Positions 1 to 11,173 of a stretch of 64,000 nt of DNA are shown one piece after another. Position numbers and translations under genes: made by a program. This DNA comes from Pseudomonas sihuiensis (lineage in GTDB: Bacteria > Pseudomonadota > Gammaproteobacteria > Pseudomonadales > Pseudomonadaceae). The stretch lies in contig NZ_LT629797.1 of assembly GCF_900106015.1 (NCBI RefSeq), positions 1,116,001-1,180,000 of the forward strand, written 5' to 3'. How positions within the stretch are numbered: position 1 is the first letter of the stretch; the number at the start of each line of letters is the position of its first letter. The notes under the pieces were generated by a model that was not told the origin of the DNA, searched no databases, and saw nothing but the letters and a program-made list of their open reading frames with translations.

Positions 1-389
1 ATCAGCATGCGCCGCGTCAGCGGCTCCTTGAGCCAGATATGTGCGATCAGCGGGGTAAATACCGGCGCCGAATAGGTGAACAGCATGGCGTCGGCCAGTG
101 GCAGGTGGGCGATGGCGTAGAAGAAGCAGTACATCGCCGCCAGGCCGTAGGTGGTGCGCCACAGATGGGATTTCAGCCGTGTCGTGCGCAGAGGACGAAC
201 ACCGCGTACCAGCAGCAGCGGCAGAAAGAACAGCACGCCGACCAGATTGCGGAAGAACACCACCGACTCGTTGTTGACGCTGACGGATATCTCGCGGATG
301 CCGACTCCGGTAAAGGCGAACAGCAGCGCCGAGAGCGCCAGCAGCAGGGCACCCTGAAGGGGTTTTACGCTGCGGCTGGCGGGCTCCAT
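1..389 (-). CDS. DMT/EamA-family permease, 5' part (runs off window)
   Basis: The start codon lies at 387-389 on the minus strand and the frame stays open to the window edge, giving about 129 N-terminal residues. The fragment is strongly hydrophobic, with roughly four membrane helices (about residues 10-30, 38-60, 75-95 and 100-118), and reads like an EamA domain, for example FTGVGIREISV near residue 26 and LADAMLFTYSAPVF near residue 100. Such proteins are inner-membrane drug/metabolite transporters. The substrate cannot be predicted. The start is 3 bases from the end of hflD on the same strand, so hflD may read into it. In many relatives purB occupies this position. Confidence 0.8.
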   Translation of the reverse strand, partial: MEPASRSVKPLQGALLLALSALLFAFTGVGIREISVSVNNESVVFFRNLVGVLFFLPLLLVRGVRPLRTTRLKSHLWRTTYGLAAMYCFFYAIAHLPLADAMLFTYSAPVFTPLIAHIWLKEPLTRRML

Positions 390-391
390 GG

Positions 392-1012
392 TCAGCTTCG
401 CGTCAGTTCGTAGAGTTCTTTGAGCAGCTTGCTGCGGCTGAACACCAACTGCCAGCGGTGGCCGCCGAGCTGACGCCAGAGGCGCGCCGAGCGGATGCCG
501 GCGAGCAGCAGGGCGCGGATTTTTGCCGCGTTGTTCGGCTGCTGCAGGAAGCGCATGTCGCCGTGCACCTGAATGCGCTGGCGGAAGGTGCTGATGGTGT
601 CCTGATACAGGCCGCCGCAGGCGGCAATGACGTTGTCATGGACCAGGCCGAAATGCTCGACCTGTTGCTGGATCTGATCCAGCCGGCTGCCCATCACCTG
701 CAGCATGTCGCTGCGCTTGTCCAGTTGCCGCTCCAGGCCGATCATCGCCAGCGCATAGCGCAGCGGCTCGCGCTGCAGAGCGGATGGGTTGCGCTCCAGC
801 GAGCTGATCAGGGCGCGATAACCGTCACGCAGGTTGAGGTCGTCGCCGCCGTATACGTCCAGCGTGCTTTTCGGGTCGCGCACCAGCAGGCTGCCCAGCA
901 TGCAGCCCATAGAGGCTTCGCTGACCTGGCCGGTGCGGGCGATCTTGTCGGCCAGTACGGCGGCTTCGAATACGGCGCCGAGGGCAACCAGTTGCTCCTG
1001 CAGCGGGCTCAT
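392..1012 (-). CDS. hflD: High-frequency lysogenization protein HflD homolog
   Basis: The product has 206 residues (E. coli HflD about 213) and is all-helical without a signal peptide. The start at 1012 is chosen because it gives the conserved N-terminus [18 protein letters not shown] and a 4-base ATGA overlap with the mnmA stop; an upstream in-frame start would add 18 unconserved arginine-rich residues. HflD is a peripheral inner-membrane protein, known in E. coli for influencing the lambda CII lysogeny decision. Its general cellular role is unclear. The mnmA-hflD pair is conserved across gammaproteobacteria and implies cotranscription. Confidence 0.9.
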   Translation of the reverse strand: MSPLQEQLVALGAVFEAAVLADKIARTGQVSEASMGCMLGSLLVRDPKSTLDVYGGDDLNLRDGYRALISSLERNPSALQREPLRYALAMIGLERQLDKRSDMLQVMGSRLDQIQQQVEHFGLVHDNVIAACGGLYQDTISTFRQRIQVHGDMRFLQQPNNAAKIRALLLAGIRSARLWRQLGGHRWQLVFSRSKLLKELYELTRS

Positions 1013-2121
1013 CGGGCGTCCTCGTACCAGGCTTCGGCGGTTTCGATCACGCCGCCGCCGAGGCACACCTCGCCGTCATAGAACACCACGGACTGACCCG
1101 GGGTGACGGCGCGCTGCGGCTCGTCGAACACGGCGCGATAGCCGTTTTCGGTCTTCTCCAGGGTGCAGCTCTGGTCACTCTGGCGGTAGCGCACCTTGGC
1201 CGTGAGGCGGAGCGGAGTGCTCAGGTCCACGGGGTTGACCCAGTAGATGTCCGAGGCGAGCAGGGCGCGGGAGAACAGCCAGGGATGTTCGTTGCCTTGG
1301 CCGACGATCAGCACGTTGCGCGTCAGGTCCTTGCGCAGCACGTACCAGGGATCGTCGCTGGCGTCCTTGAGACCACCGATGCCGAGGCCCTGGCGCTGGC
1401 CGATGGTGTGGTACATCAGGCCGTGATGACGGCCGATGACCTGGCCGTCAGTGGTTTCGATATCGCCAGGCTGCGCCGGCAGGTACTGCTTGAGGAAGTC
1501 GCTGAAGCGGCGCTCGCCGATGAAGCAGATACCGGTGGAGTCCTTCTTCTTCGCCGTGGCCAGCTCGTACTTCTCGGCAATGGCGCGCACCTGCGGCTTT
1601 TCCAGTTCACCGACCGGGAACAGGGTCCTGGCGATCTGCTCGCCGCCGACGGCATGCAGGAAGTAGCTCTGGTCCTTGTTCGGGTCCAGACCCTTGAGCA
1701 GCTCGGTACGGCCATCGATATCGCGGCGACGCACGTAGTGGCCGGTGGCGATCAGGTCGGCGCCGAGGCTTAGGGCGTAGTCGAGGAAGGCTTTGAACTT
1801 GATCTCGCGGTTACACAGGATATCCGGGTTCGGCGTACGTCCGGCCTTGTATTCGGCCAGGAAATGCTCGAACACGTTGTCCCAGTATTCTGCGGCGAAG
1901 TTGGCGGTGTGCAGCTTGATGCCGATGCGATCGCATACGGCCTGGGCGTCGGCCAGGTCGTCCATGGCGGTGCAGTACTCGGTGCCGTCGTCTTCATCCC
2001 AGTTCTTCATGAACAGGCCTTCGACCTGGTAACCCTGCTCCATCAACAGCAGGGCGGAAACGGACGAGTCGACGCCGCCGGACATGCCGACGATCACGCG
2101 TTGGGTGCTAGGTGCTTGCAT
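1009..2121 (-). CDS. mnmA: tRNA-specific 2-thiouridylase MnmA
   Basis: This 370-residue cytoplasmic enzyme makes the 2-thio group of U34 in tRNA-Lys, -Glu and -Gln, using ATP and sulfur delivered by the Tus relay. The PP-loop motif SGGVDSS is at residues 14-20. The two catalytic cysteines are Cys103 (ILCNREIKF) and Cys199 (GICFIG), matching E. coli Cys102 and Cys199. Its sulfur donors tusBCD and tusE are at 28.7-30.1 kb in this window. In many relatives nudJ lies immediately upstream; here a mevalonate block of about 5.8 kb separates the two. Confidence 0.97.
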   Translation of the reverse strand: MQAPSTQRVIVGMSGGVDSSVSALLLMEQGYQVEGLFMKNWDEDDGTEYCTAMDDLADAQAVCDRIGIKLHTANFAAEYWDNVFEHFLAEYKAGRTPNPDILCNREIKFKAFLDYALSLGADLIATGHYVRRRDIDGRTELLKGLDPNKDQSYFLHAVGGEQIARTLFPVGELEKPQVRAIAEKYELATAKKKDSTGICFIGERRFSDFLKQYLPAQPGDIETTDGQVIGRHHGLMYHTIGQRQGLGIGGLKDASDDPWYVLRKDLTRNVLIVGQGNEHPWLFSRALLASDIYWVNPVDLSTPLRLTAKVRYRQSDQSCTLEKTENGYRAVFDEPQRAVTPGQSVVFYDGEVCLGGGVIETAEAWYEDAR

Positions 2122-2209
2122 GGGAATCTGCGAGTGAAGCCTGAAAAGTTGCCGAGTCTACCAGAAAGCCTGCGCCCGTTCAGTGCGCAGGCGAGAGCGA
2201 CTGTTGTTC

Positions 2210-3595
2210 TTATCCTGCTAGCCCCAGGTGCATGAGGCTGCGGCGAAAGGCTGGATCGTCCAGGTAGGCGACATTGAGCCGCGTCCAGGCCACGGGCATC
2301 TGCCGATCGACCGCGAAGATCGAGCCCGGCGCAAGCATCACGCCCTGGCTCAGGCATTGGCGGGTGAGGGTATTGGCATCATCTGCCCCAGGAAAGCGGG
2401 CCCACAGATAGAGGCTCTGTTCGGGCCGGCAGAACACCTCGGCGCCCAAACCGTCGAGTACCGCCAGACCGCGTTGCGTGGCAGCGCGCAAGCGTTCCTG
2501 AAGGCGCGACAGGTGGCGCAGGAAGTGCCCTTCGGCGAGGATCACGTCGATGGTGCGCTCACTGTACTCGGCGCCGCTGTTGTGCAGCAGCATCTTCAGG
2601 TCGGCCAGTTCCTCGATGCGTTTCTTGCTGCCGGCGATGAAGCCGACGCGCAAGGCGGCGGAAATCGATTTGGAGAAACTGCCCAGGTACAGGGTGCGCT
2701 CGGACTGGTCCAGGGCCGTCAGCTTTATCGCCGAGCTGGGTTTGAAGTCGGCCATGGCGTCGTTCTCCACCAGCAGCAGGTCATGCGCTTCTGCAAGCTG
2801 CAGCAACTGGTGCGCCTTGGCTGGGGACAGATCGGAGCCGGTCGGGTTGTGGCCCACGGATTGGAGGAAGAACAGTTTGGGGCGGTGCTTCTTCAGCTGG
2901 CGTTCCAGCGTATCCAGGTCCGGGCCATCAGCCTCTCGCGCAATGCCGAGCATGCGCGCCCCTTGTAGTTGCAGCTTGCCGAACAAGGGATAGTAGCCAG
3001 GGTCCTCGACCAGTACCGTGTCGCCGGGGGCCACGTAGCGACGGATGATCAGGTCCATTGCATGGTTGGCGCCCAGGGTGGTCACCAGTTGCCGTGGTGA
3101 TACGGCAATCTGGTAGTCCGCCAGCTTCTGCACCAGGCGTTGGCGCAGGTCGGGATTGCCCAGCCGTGTTCCGTAGCGAAACAGGGTCGACACGCCACCG
3201 CGCACCACTTGCCGGTGGAATTTGTCCAGGCGCATGTCCATCAGCCATTCGATCGGCGGAAACCCTTCGCCCAGGTGTGAATGGCCAGGGTCGCGCACGA
3301 ACTGCTGGCGCATCATCCAGATGGTGTCCAGCGCCCGGGTGTAAGGCTCTGGTTCGTCATCCTCCTTGCGCGCTTTGAGGTTCTTGCAGACGAAGAACCC
3401 CTTGCCATGCCGGGCTTCTACCAGCCCCTGCGATGCCAGGTGCTCGTAAGCGGTGATTACGGTGTTCTTGGCGTACCCATGCAGGCGCATGTACTCGCGT
3501 AACGAGGGCAGTTTGTTGCCCTCTTGCAGGGCGCCTTCGGCTATCTGCCTGGCAATGGCGTCGGCCACTCTTTGCGCAAGGGTTTGTCTGGGCAT
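2210..3595 (-). CDS. MocR/PdxR-type regulator (GntR HTH + aminotransferase fold)
   Basis: The product has 461 residues. Residues about 5-68 form a GntR winged helix (KLPSLREYMRLHGYAKNTV, then GLVEARHGKGFFV). Residues about 90-460 form a class I aminotransferase-like domain with HNPTG at 249-253, Asp279 and the PLP-binding lysine Lys309 in SFSKS. All PLP contacts are present, so cofactor sensing is plausible. The gene diverges from mvaA across 117 bases, which makes it the obvious candidate regulator of the mva genes; that role is inferred from position. Members of this family bind DNA repeats and respond to PLP or amines, but the ligand here is unknown. Confidence 0.85.
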   Translation of the reverse strand: MPRQTLAQRVADAIARQIAEGALQEGNKLPSLREYMRLHGYAKNTVITAYEHLASQGLVEARHGKGFFVCKNLKARKEDDEPEPYTRALDTIWMMRQQFVRDPGHSHLGEGFPPIEWLMDMRLDKFHRQVVRGGVSTLFRYGTRLGNPDLRQRLVQKLADYQIAVSPRQLVTTLGANHAMDLIIRRYVAPGDTVLVEDPGYYPLFGKLQLQGARMLGIAREADGPDLDTLERQLKKHRPKLFFLQSVGHNPTGSDLSPAKAHQLLQLAEAHDLLLVENDAMADFKPSSAIKLTALDQSERTLYLGSFSKSISAALRVGFIAGSKKRIEELADLKMLLHNSGAEYSERTIDVILAEGHFLRHLSRLQERLRAATQRGLAVLDGLGAEVFCRPEQSLYLWARFPGADDANTLTRQCLSQGVMLAPGSIFAVDRQMPVAWTRLNVAYLDDPAFRRSLMHLGLAG

Positions 3596-3636
3596 GGCGA
3601 AAAGGTCGTGGGTACATGGGTGAAGTGTCTGGACAA

Positions 3637-3662
3637 ACTGTACCTTTTTTCATGGATACAGT
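3637..3662. promoter_or_regulatory. Inverted repeat between MocR gene and mvaA
   Basis: ACTGTACC (3637-3644) and GGATACAGT (3654-3662) form an imperfect dyad around a T-rich centre in the 117-base divergent intergenic region. A further GGTACA lies at 3611-3616. This is a good operator candidate for the MocR-type protein. Binding is inferred. Confidence 0.5.
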
Positions 3663-3712
3663 GCGGATAGTGTTTCGCAACCAAGAACAAACGACTCCAA
3701 GAGAGCTCCCCG

Positions 3713-4999
3713 ATGTCCATCGACTCCCGCCTGCCCAATTTCCGCAATCTGTCGCCCTCGAAACGACTCGACTACGTTCAGCAACTGATCGGTCTGTCTG
3801 CCGAGGACTCGGCCCTTCTCCGCGATGCCGGTGCACTGCCGATTGAAATCGCCGACGGCATGATCGAGAACGTGATCGGCACGTTCGAGTTGCCCTACGC
3901 ACTGGCAAGCAACTTCCGCATCAACGGCAGGGATGTAGTGATTCCATTGGTGGTGGAGGAGCCTTCGGTGGTTGCCGCGGCTTCGTTCATGGCCAAGCTG
4001 GCGCGGCCGACTGGTGGTTTTCAGACCTCCAGCAGTGCGCCCCTGATGCGTGCTCAGGTACAGATCATTGGCGTCAGCGACCCCTACAATGCGCGGCTCA
4101 GCCTGCTGCGCAGCAAGGACGAGATCATCGCTCTGGCCAACAGCAAGGACCAGTTGCTGAACAGCCTGGGTGGCGGTTGTCGCGATATCGAGGTGCACAC
4201 CTTCATCGATAGCCCGCGCGGGCCGATGCTGGTGGCTCACCTGATCGTCGACGTGCGCGATGCCATGGGCGCCAATACGGTCAATACCATGGCAGAGGCG
4301 GTGGCGCCGCTGATGGAGCAGCTCACCGGCGGCAAGGTGCGTTTGCGCATTCTCTCCAACCTCGCCGATCTGCGTCTGGCCCGCGCCCAGGTGCGTATTG
4401 CGCCGGAGCAGCTGGATACGCCGGCGTACAAGGGGGTCGAGGTCATCGAAGGGGTGATCGATGCCTATACCTTTGCGGCGATCGATCCCTACCGAGCGGC
4501 GACCCACAACAAGGGCATCATGAATGGCATCGATCCCCTGGTGGTGGCCACTGGCAACGATTGGCGGGCGGTGGAGGCCGGTGCTCATGCCTATGCCTGC
4601 CGCAATGGTCACTATGGTTCACTGACCACCTGGGAGAAGGACAGCCAAGGTCATCTGGTCGGAACCATTGAAATGCCCATGCCGCTGGGGTTGGTGGGCG
4701 GCGCCACCAAGACTCATCCCCTGGCGCAGTTGTCGCTGCGCATTCTGGGCGTCAAGAGTGCTCAGGAGCTGGGCGAAATTGCGGTCGCCGTGGGGTTGGC
4801 GCAGAACCTCGGGGCTCTGCGCGCCCTGGCCACCGAAGGCATTCAGCGCGGTCACATGGCCCTGCATGCGCGCAATGTCGCGCTGTCGGCCGGTGCCCGT
4901 GGCGATGAGGTGGACTGGCTGGTCAAGCGAATGGTCGAGGCGCGAGATGTGCGCGCCGACCGCGCGGAGGTTCTGCTGCGCGAAAAGCGTGCTCAATGA
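3713..4999 (+). CDS. mvaA: Class II HMG-CoA reductase (degradative)
   Basis: The 428 residues match the length of the well-studied Pseudomonas mevalonii enzyme and I recognise the sequence as very similar to it. It oxidises mevalonate to HMG-CoA with NAD and CoA, the catabolic direction. The known catalytic residues fall at identical positions: Glu83 (VVEEPS), Lys267 (HNKGIM), Asp283 (ATGND) and His381 (QRGHMALHA). [12 protein letters not shown] is near residue 52. The start at 3713 has GAGAG upstream. The stop overlaps the mvaB start by 4 bases (ATGA), so the two are translationally coupled. There are no other mevalonate-pathway genes nearby, which supports a role in degradation. Confidence 0.96.
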   Translation: MSIDSRLPNFRNLSPSKRLDYVQQLIGLSAEDSALLRDAGALPIEIADGMIENVIGTFELPYALASNFRINGRDVVIPLVVEEPSVVAAASFMAKLARPTGGFQTSSSAPLMRAQVQIIGVSDPYNARLSLLRSKDEIIALANSKDQLLNSLGGGCRDIEVHTFIDSPRGPMLVAHLIVDVRDAMGANTVNTMAEAVAPLMEQLTGGKVRLRILSNLADLRLARAQVRIAPEQLDTPAYKGVEVIEGVIDAYTFAAIDPYRAATHNKGIMNGIDPLVVATGNDWRAVEAGAHAYACRNGHYGSLTTWEKDSQGHLVGTIEMPMPLGLVGGATKTHPLAQLSLRILGVKSAQELGEIAVAVGLAQNLGALRALATEGIQRGHMALHARNVALSAGARGDEVDWLVKRMVEARDVRADRAEVLLREKRAQ

Positions 5000-5907
5000 C
5001 CATGGATGCGGTAAGGCTGGTAGAGGTCGGCGCACGCGACGGCCTGCAGAACGAGGCCCAGACGCTGCCGGTGGCGATACGCGTGGAGCTGATCGAGCGC
5101 CTGGTCGCAGCCGGGTTGCAAACTCTGGAGGCCGGTGCGTTCGTCTCGCCGCGCTGGGTTCCGCAGATGGCCGACTCCGATGAGGTGCTGCGACGGCTTC
5201 GGCAGCACCCGGGGGTGACCTACACGGCGCTGGTGCCCAATCTCCAGGGGCTGGATGCCGCGCTGGCGGCGGGCTGCAGGGAGGTCGCGGTTTTCGCGTC
5301 CGCATCCGAGTTGTTCTCGCAGCGGAACATCAACTGCTCCATCGATGAAAGCCTGCAGCGCTTCCAGCCTGTGCTTGCCAAGGCAGCAGAGCAGGGCGTG
5401 GCGGTACGCGGCTACGTGTCCTGCGTGCTTGGTTGTCCGTTCAGCGATGAAGTACCGATGGCTGATGTGGTTCGAGTTGCCCGTGAGCTGTATGCCATGG
5501 GCTGCTATGAGATCAGCCTGGGGGACACCATTGGCAGAGGTACGCCGGGGCGGGTCAGGCAGCTCATCGAGGCGTGCGCCAGCGAAGTGCCGGTCACGGC
5601 CCTGGCCGGGCACTTCCACGACACCTATGGCATGGCAGTGGCCAACGTTCAGGCGGCTCTGGACGCTGGCGTGCGTGTGTTCGACAGCTCGATCTCCGGG
5701 CTTGGCGGGTGTCCATATTCACCAGGTGCCACGGGTAACGTGGCAACCGAGGAACTGGTCTACCTGTTCCGTGAGCAGGGGTTGGCGACCGGTGTTGATC
5801 TTCCGGCGCTGCTCGAAGCGGGAGCCTTTATCGATGCCGCGCTGGGCAAGGCCTCGGCCTCGAGAGTGGCCACGGCTCTGCGCAGCAAGGCAGCCCGTCC
5901 GCGATGA
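4996..5907 (+). CDS. mvaB: Hydroxymethylglutaryl-CoA lyase
   Basis: The 303-residue cytoplasmic TIM-barrel enzyme cleaves HMG-CoA to acetoacetate and acetyl-CoA, the step after MvaA. The signature [12 protein letters not shown] carries Arg14 and Asp15. The metal-binding pair His206/His208 sits in GHFHDTYG, the active-site loop cysteine is Cys239 in [14 protein letters not shown], and Asn248 follows. The length matches bacterial HMG-CoA lyases of about 300 residues. The start overlaps mvaA by 4 bases; an internal ATG at 5002 is an alternative. About 130 bases containing a GACGACC/GGTCGTC hairpin (near 5972) separate it from the transporter genes. Confidence 0.95.
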   Translation: MTMDAVRLVEVGARDGLQNEAQTLPVAIRVELIERLVAAGLQTLEAGAFVSPRWVPQMADSDEVLRRLRQHPGVTYTALVPNLQGLDAALAAGCREVAVFASASELFSQRNINCSIDESLQRFQPVLAKAAEQGVAVRGYVSCVLGCPFSDEVPMADVVRVARELYAMGCYEISLGDTIGRGTPGRVRQLIEACASEVPVTALAGHFHDTYGMAVANVQAALDAGVRVFDSSISGLGGCPYSPGATGNVATEELVYLFREQGLATGVDLPALLEAGAFIDAALGKASASRVATALRSKAARPR

Positions 5908-6040
5908 CGGTGCCGGAGGGCTGGTGATGACAGGCATGTGTCACGCCCAGTATCCCGACACCCCATAAACGACGACCTGGCGGTCGTCCATCCAAGCGCT
6001 TCCTCAATAACAACAAGAGCCCGCGAGGGCGAGGGACATC

Positions 6041-6568
6041 ATGACTCAAGAACTTGCCAGGCCGGCCGCAACGCCGTCCGACGTCACGCGCGATACCAAC
6101 AACCTCTATGAGGTGTGGGGCGACACCGTGGATTCCAGGCATCTCGTGCTGGCCATTCTGATCAGTGCAGTCGTCAGTCTCGGTACCTATGCATTGGCAT
6201 TAGGGATTCTTGCCGACATCCTGGATTCGGCGCAGATGGCCAAGGCCTACGCCATGTTGTTCGGAATTCTGGGTTGCCTGGGTGGCGGTACGATCAGCGC
6301 CTTCCTGTTCAAACCCAAGCGCGATGTGGTCGAGCACGTGGCGGATCCCGCGTTTCGTGAGCAAGTGGTCAACGACCTGCTCAAGGAGTACGGCAGCCTT
6401 GGTCGCCTTGAGGAGACGTCGCCCGAGGTGATCGCCGAGCTGCGCGATCTGGGGCTCTACGAGCTATTTCGCGACGCTCAGCGGCGAGAGGAGGGAGCGC
6501 GTGAGTCTGCCGCTGACACCGAGGTGGATGAGCATGCATCCCTGCAGCCAAGTGGAGGGCGTTCGTGA
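6041..6568 (+). CDS. Small two-helix membrane protein, partner of the TctA-like permease
   Basis: I do not recognise a named family. The 175-residue product has two predicted membrane helices (about 33-57 and 66-89), a short polar N-terminus and a charged C-terminal half (FKPKRDVVEHV onward) that should be cytoplasmic. It overlaps the following permease by one base (TGATG), a spacing typical of obligate partners. By position it resembles the small membrane subunit of tripartite tricarboxylate-type transporters, although I see no clear TctB signature. A part in mevalonate uptake is inferred from the mvaAB neighbourhood. Confidence 0.55.
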   Translation: MTQELARPAATPSDVTRDTNNLYEVWGDTVDSRHLVLAILISAVVSLGTYALALGILADILDSAQMAKAYAMLFGILGCLGGGTISAFLFKPKRDVVEHVADPAFREQVVNDLLKEYGSLGRLEETSPEVIAELRDLGLYELFRDAQRREEGARESAADTEVDEHASLQPSGGRS

Positions 6569-7950
6569 TGGAGGGGTTGCTCTACGAAATCCTGATGGCT
6601 CTGGCACTGGGTTTGTTCGGCGCGGTGTTGTTCTCCGCTATCGGTCTGGTCTCGGGAACCGATGAAACCACCACCCTGGCGCCCTTGACCATGTTGGTCG
6701 TGATGCTGGGTGCGCCGCCAGCCGGCATCCTCACCTTCTTTCTGGCCGGGGCGGTCGCCAAGCATATGACCCACGCCGTACCCACTGCGCTGTTGGGGAT
6801 TCCCGGCGACACCATGGCGACTGCTCTGATCGGGGACGCCAACTACTTGCGCCGACTCGGCGTGCCCCACGTGGCCTTGCGCAAGATGATCACCGGCGGC
6901 GCGATGGCCGCTCTGATTGCAGTGCCGTTATCGGTGCTGTTCGCGGTGTTGCTGGCGCCATTCGGCGATGTGATCAAGCAGTTCGCTCCCTGGGTTTTCC
7001 TCTGTGCGGCCTTTGCCATCGCTTATTTCTCGGCCGGTCGCTGGGCCTCGGTGCTGGCGCTGCTGCCATTCGTGCTGGTCATCGTTGCCTTGCAGGCGTT
7101 GACGGCTCAGCACGACGTCAAGCTCGCCGTCAGCTATTTCCTCGGTATCGCAGTCGCGCCGCTGATCGCCTCGCTGTTCTCTCTGCTGGCGCCGGGCGAG
7201 CGCGAGAAGATGCGTCGCGATGGCTTTCGCGTCTTTTCCCTGGCTCCGGACATGAAGGGCTGGAAAGGCTACTTTCCCAATCCGTTTCGAGTGATCAACA
7301 AGCGTCAGAGACGCATGACCGCGATGGCTGCCAGTGTCACCAGTGCCACCTTCGTCTTCAGCCCCGTGGCCATGACCGTGATCATGGGCGAGGTGATCGG
7401 TGCCCGCATCAAGCAGGCATACGAGCGATTGACCACGGTGATCACTGCACGTAATGGCGTAACTGAGTCGACCTACATCGCGGAAGCGCTGATTCCCCTG
7501 ATCGCCTTCGGCCTGCCGCTAAGCCCGGTAGCTGCCGGGCCGGCTGCGCCGCTGTTCAATGCACCGCCGCGTTTTACCGTCGACAGCGCGACAGGTGAGG
7601 TCAACAACCTGCACAACCTGCTGAACTACTGGGAGTTCTTCGGTTATGGCATGTTGGCGGTGTTTGTCGCCATCCTGATCGCTTATCCGTTTTCCATGAG
7701 CTTCGCCCACCGGGCGGCATCCTTCGTGTTCCGCAAGATCAGTCACGAGGCGGTGATCTCCACCTTCATCGGTCTGGCACTGGTCGTGGGTATCTGGGAG
7801 GGTGGCCTGCTCGGAGTGCTGGTGGTGGTCACCATCGGCTTGATTGGTGGCTTCCTCGGGCGCTTCCTGGGGTTCAACATCGGCGTGCAGTTCATGGGTT
7901 ACTACACGGCGGTATTGAGCGTACCGGCTATGTTGGCCGTGTTGAGGTAA
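6568..7950 (+). CDS. TctA-like permease, putative mevalonate transporter
   Basis: The 460 residues form about ten hydrophobic helices, with ALLGIPGDTMATALIGD (about 74-90) resembling the LLGIPG motif of TctA-type permeases. A second conserved-looking stretch is FGLPLSPVAAGPAAPLF near residue 310. ATG 6568 is preferred over GTG 6565 because it forms a TGATG junction with the previous gene and has a GGAGGG site upstream. No periplasmic binding protein (TctC) gene is present, unlike classic tripartite systems. Being downstream of mvaAB suggests mevalonate or a related hydroxyacid as substrate. That is inference. Confidence 0.65.
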   Translation: MEGLLYEILMALALGLFGAVLFSAIGLVSGTDETTTLAPLTMLVVMLGAPPAGILTFFLAGAVAKHMTHAVPTALLGIPGDTMATALIGDANYLRRLGVPHVALRKMITGGAMAALIAVPLSVLFAVLLAPFGDVIKQFAPWVFLCAAFAIAYFSAGRWASVLALLPFVLVIVALQALTAQHDVKLAVSYFLGIAVAPLIASLFSLLAPGEREKMRRDGFRVFSLAPDMKGWKGYFPNPFRVINKRQRRMTAMAASVTSATFVFSPVAMTVIMGEVIGARIKQAYERLTTVITARNGVTESTYIAEALIPLIAFGLPLSPVAAGPAAPLFNAPPRFTVDSATGEVNNLHNLLNYWEFFGYGMLAVFVAILIAYPFSMSFAHRAASFVFRKISHEAVISTFIGLALVVGIWEGGLLGVLVVVTIGLIGGFLGRFLGFNIGVQFMGYYTAVLSVPAMLAVLR

Positions 7951-7983
7951 GCGACAACCTTGGGCGCAACGGTGTGCCTGGCG

Positions 7984-8421
7984 TTAGCGCAGCAGCTCCA
8001 GTGGTCCGCTGATGCCAGCCAGGTAGTCATCCACGCATTGCAGTACCAGCTCGCTGCGCCAGCGCTCGGGCTGGGTGGCCAACTCGTCGCGCGTCAACCA
8101 GGTGATGCCGCTGATGTCGCTATCCAGCTCGCGCTCGGGGTAATGGCGCACGGGGCGTGCGCTGAAGCACACGCGTTGATAGGTCACGCCATTACTTGGT
8201 GCGGTATAGAGGTAGATGCCGAGCAGGGCAGTGAGCTCGACGTCCCAGCCGGTTTCCTCGAGCGTCTCGCGCAGTGCGGCTTCGCGTAGCGATTCATTGG
8301 CTTCCAGGTGCCCGGCCGGTTGGTTGAGTACCAGGCGGCCGGCCTTGAACTCTTCGACGAAGAGGAAACGGCCATCATCTTCGATCACCGTGGCCACGGT
8401 GATATGGGGTTGCCACTCCAT
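7984..8421 (-). CDS. nudJ: NUDIX phosphatase NudJ
   Basis: The product has 145 residues. A complete Nudix box runs from about residue 37 (GHLEANESLREAALRETLEETG) with the REXXEE core intact, so it should be an active Mg-dependent pyrophosphohydrolase. The E. coli homolog acts on nucleoside di/triphosphates and on the thiamin precursor HMP-PP. In related genomes nudJ lies directly before mnmA; here the mevalonate block intervenes. Its Shine-Dalgarno is partly buried in a small hairpin (see the separate entry). It ends 33 bases from the convergent permease gene. Confidence 0.88.
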   Translation of the reverse strand: MEWQPHITVATVIEDDGRFLFVEEFKAGRLVLNQPAGHLEANESLREAALRETLEETGWDVELTALLGIYLYTAPSNGVTYQRVCFSARPVRHYPERELDSDISGITWLTRDELATQPERWRSELVLQCVDDYLAGISGPLELLR

Positions 8422-8438
8422 TTTTGGTGCTCCAAAAA
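8421..8438 (-). promoter_or_regulatory. Hairpin over the nudJ ribosome binding site
   Basis: On the minus strand TTTTTGG-AGCA-CCAAAAA forms a 7-bp stem. Its left arm contains the GG of the GGAG Shine-Dalgarno (8430-8433), and the last A of the right arm is the A of the ATG. It could lower or thermally tune translation. The stem is weak (2 GC, 5 AU), so an effect is uncertain. Confidence 0.4.
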
Positions 8439-8462
8439 ACGATCAGCGTGCAGGATTCTGTA

Positions 8463-8511
8463 GGAGCGAGCTCTGCTCGCGAAAAACGGCTTCGCGAGCG
8501 GAGCTCGCTCC
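8463..8511. repeat. REP-like palindrome
   Basis: Two 21-base arms (8463-8483 and 8491-8511) are complementary at 20 of 21 positions around a 7-base loop and begin GGAGCGAGC. This GAGCTCGCTCC type is the common Pseudomonas repetitive extragenic palindrome. It lies between the 3' end of idh and the 5' end of nudJ and may also slow read-through. Confidence 0.85.
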
Positions 8512-8537
8512 AACGGCGATTGTTCGCGTCTATAAAT

Positions 8538-8568
8538 AAAGAACCCCGGCATAGGGCCGGGGTTCTTT
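8538..8568 (-). terminator. Terminator of idh
   Basis: A 13-bp perfect stem (AAAGAACCCCGGC / GCCGGGGTTCTTT) with a short loop ends in a T run on the minus strand. It lies 17 bases after the idh stop. The T/A symmetry allows bidirectional function. Confidence 0.85.
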
Positions 8569-8584
8569 TGACACTCAAGCCCTA

Positions 8585-10813
<2,229 letters not shown>

Positions 10814-11173
10814 TTAGGGTTAACTCTCTTCTTTGCTGAGCGCGCATAGAAACTCGACCTGCGCGGGTAGGCGCTTGAGCCCCATGATGGCGGGGCCGGG
10901 TCGAGGACTCGCCGCGGTGATGTTGGATGCACCCGTAGAGTGTCGAGCATTTCGAGCCGGCAGACAGTGGTGGCCGTTTACCGGTTTCAAGAGGTTGCTG
11001 CCTGGTTCCAGACAGGTCGCCCCTTATGACTCGTTAGTCACCTAAGCAGTATACCACTGCGACACCTCGCCACAGAATGCCCAGTTGAATAAGACCTTTG
11101 CACATGTGTCTCCGCGAGCGGTTTGCGCTACTCTCGGGGATGCACACTGTCTAACCACAAGATGGAGTCCAGC
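10814..11173. other. Divergent idh/icd promoter region
   Basis: This 360-base gap holds no gene that I can support. It contains small dyads at 11029-11042 (TGACT-cgtt-AGTCA) and 11046-11060 (GCAGT-atacc-ACTGC), and a GGAG site for icd at 11164. Promoters for both isocitrate dehydrogenases must lie here, but I cannot assign hexamers with confidence. Confidence 0.5.
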
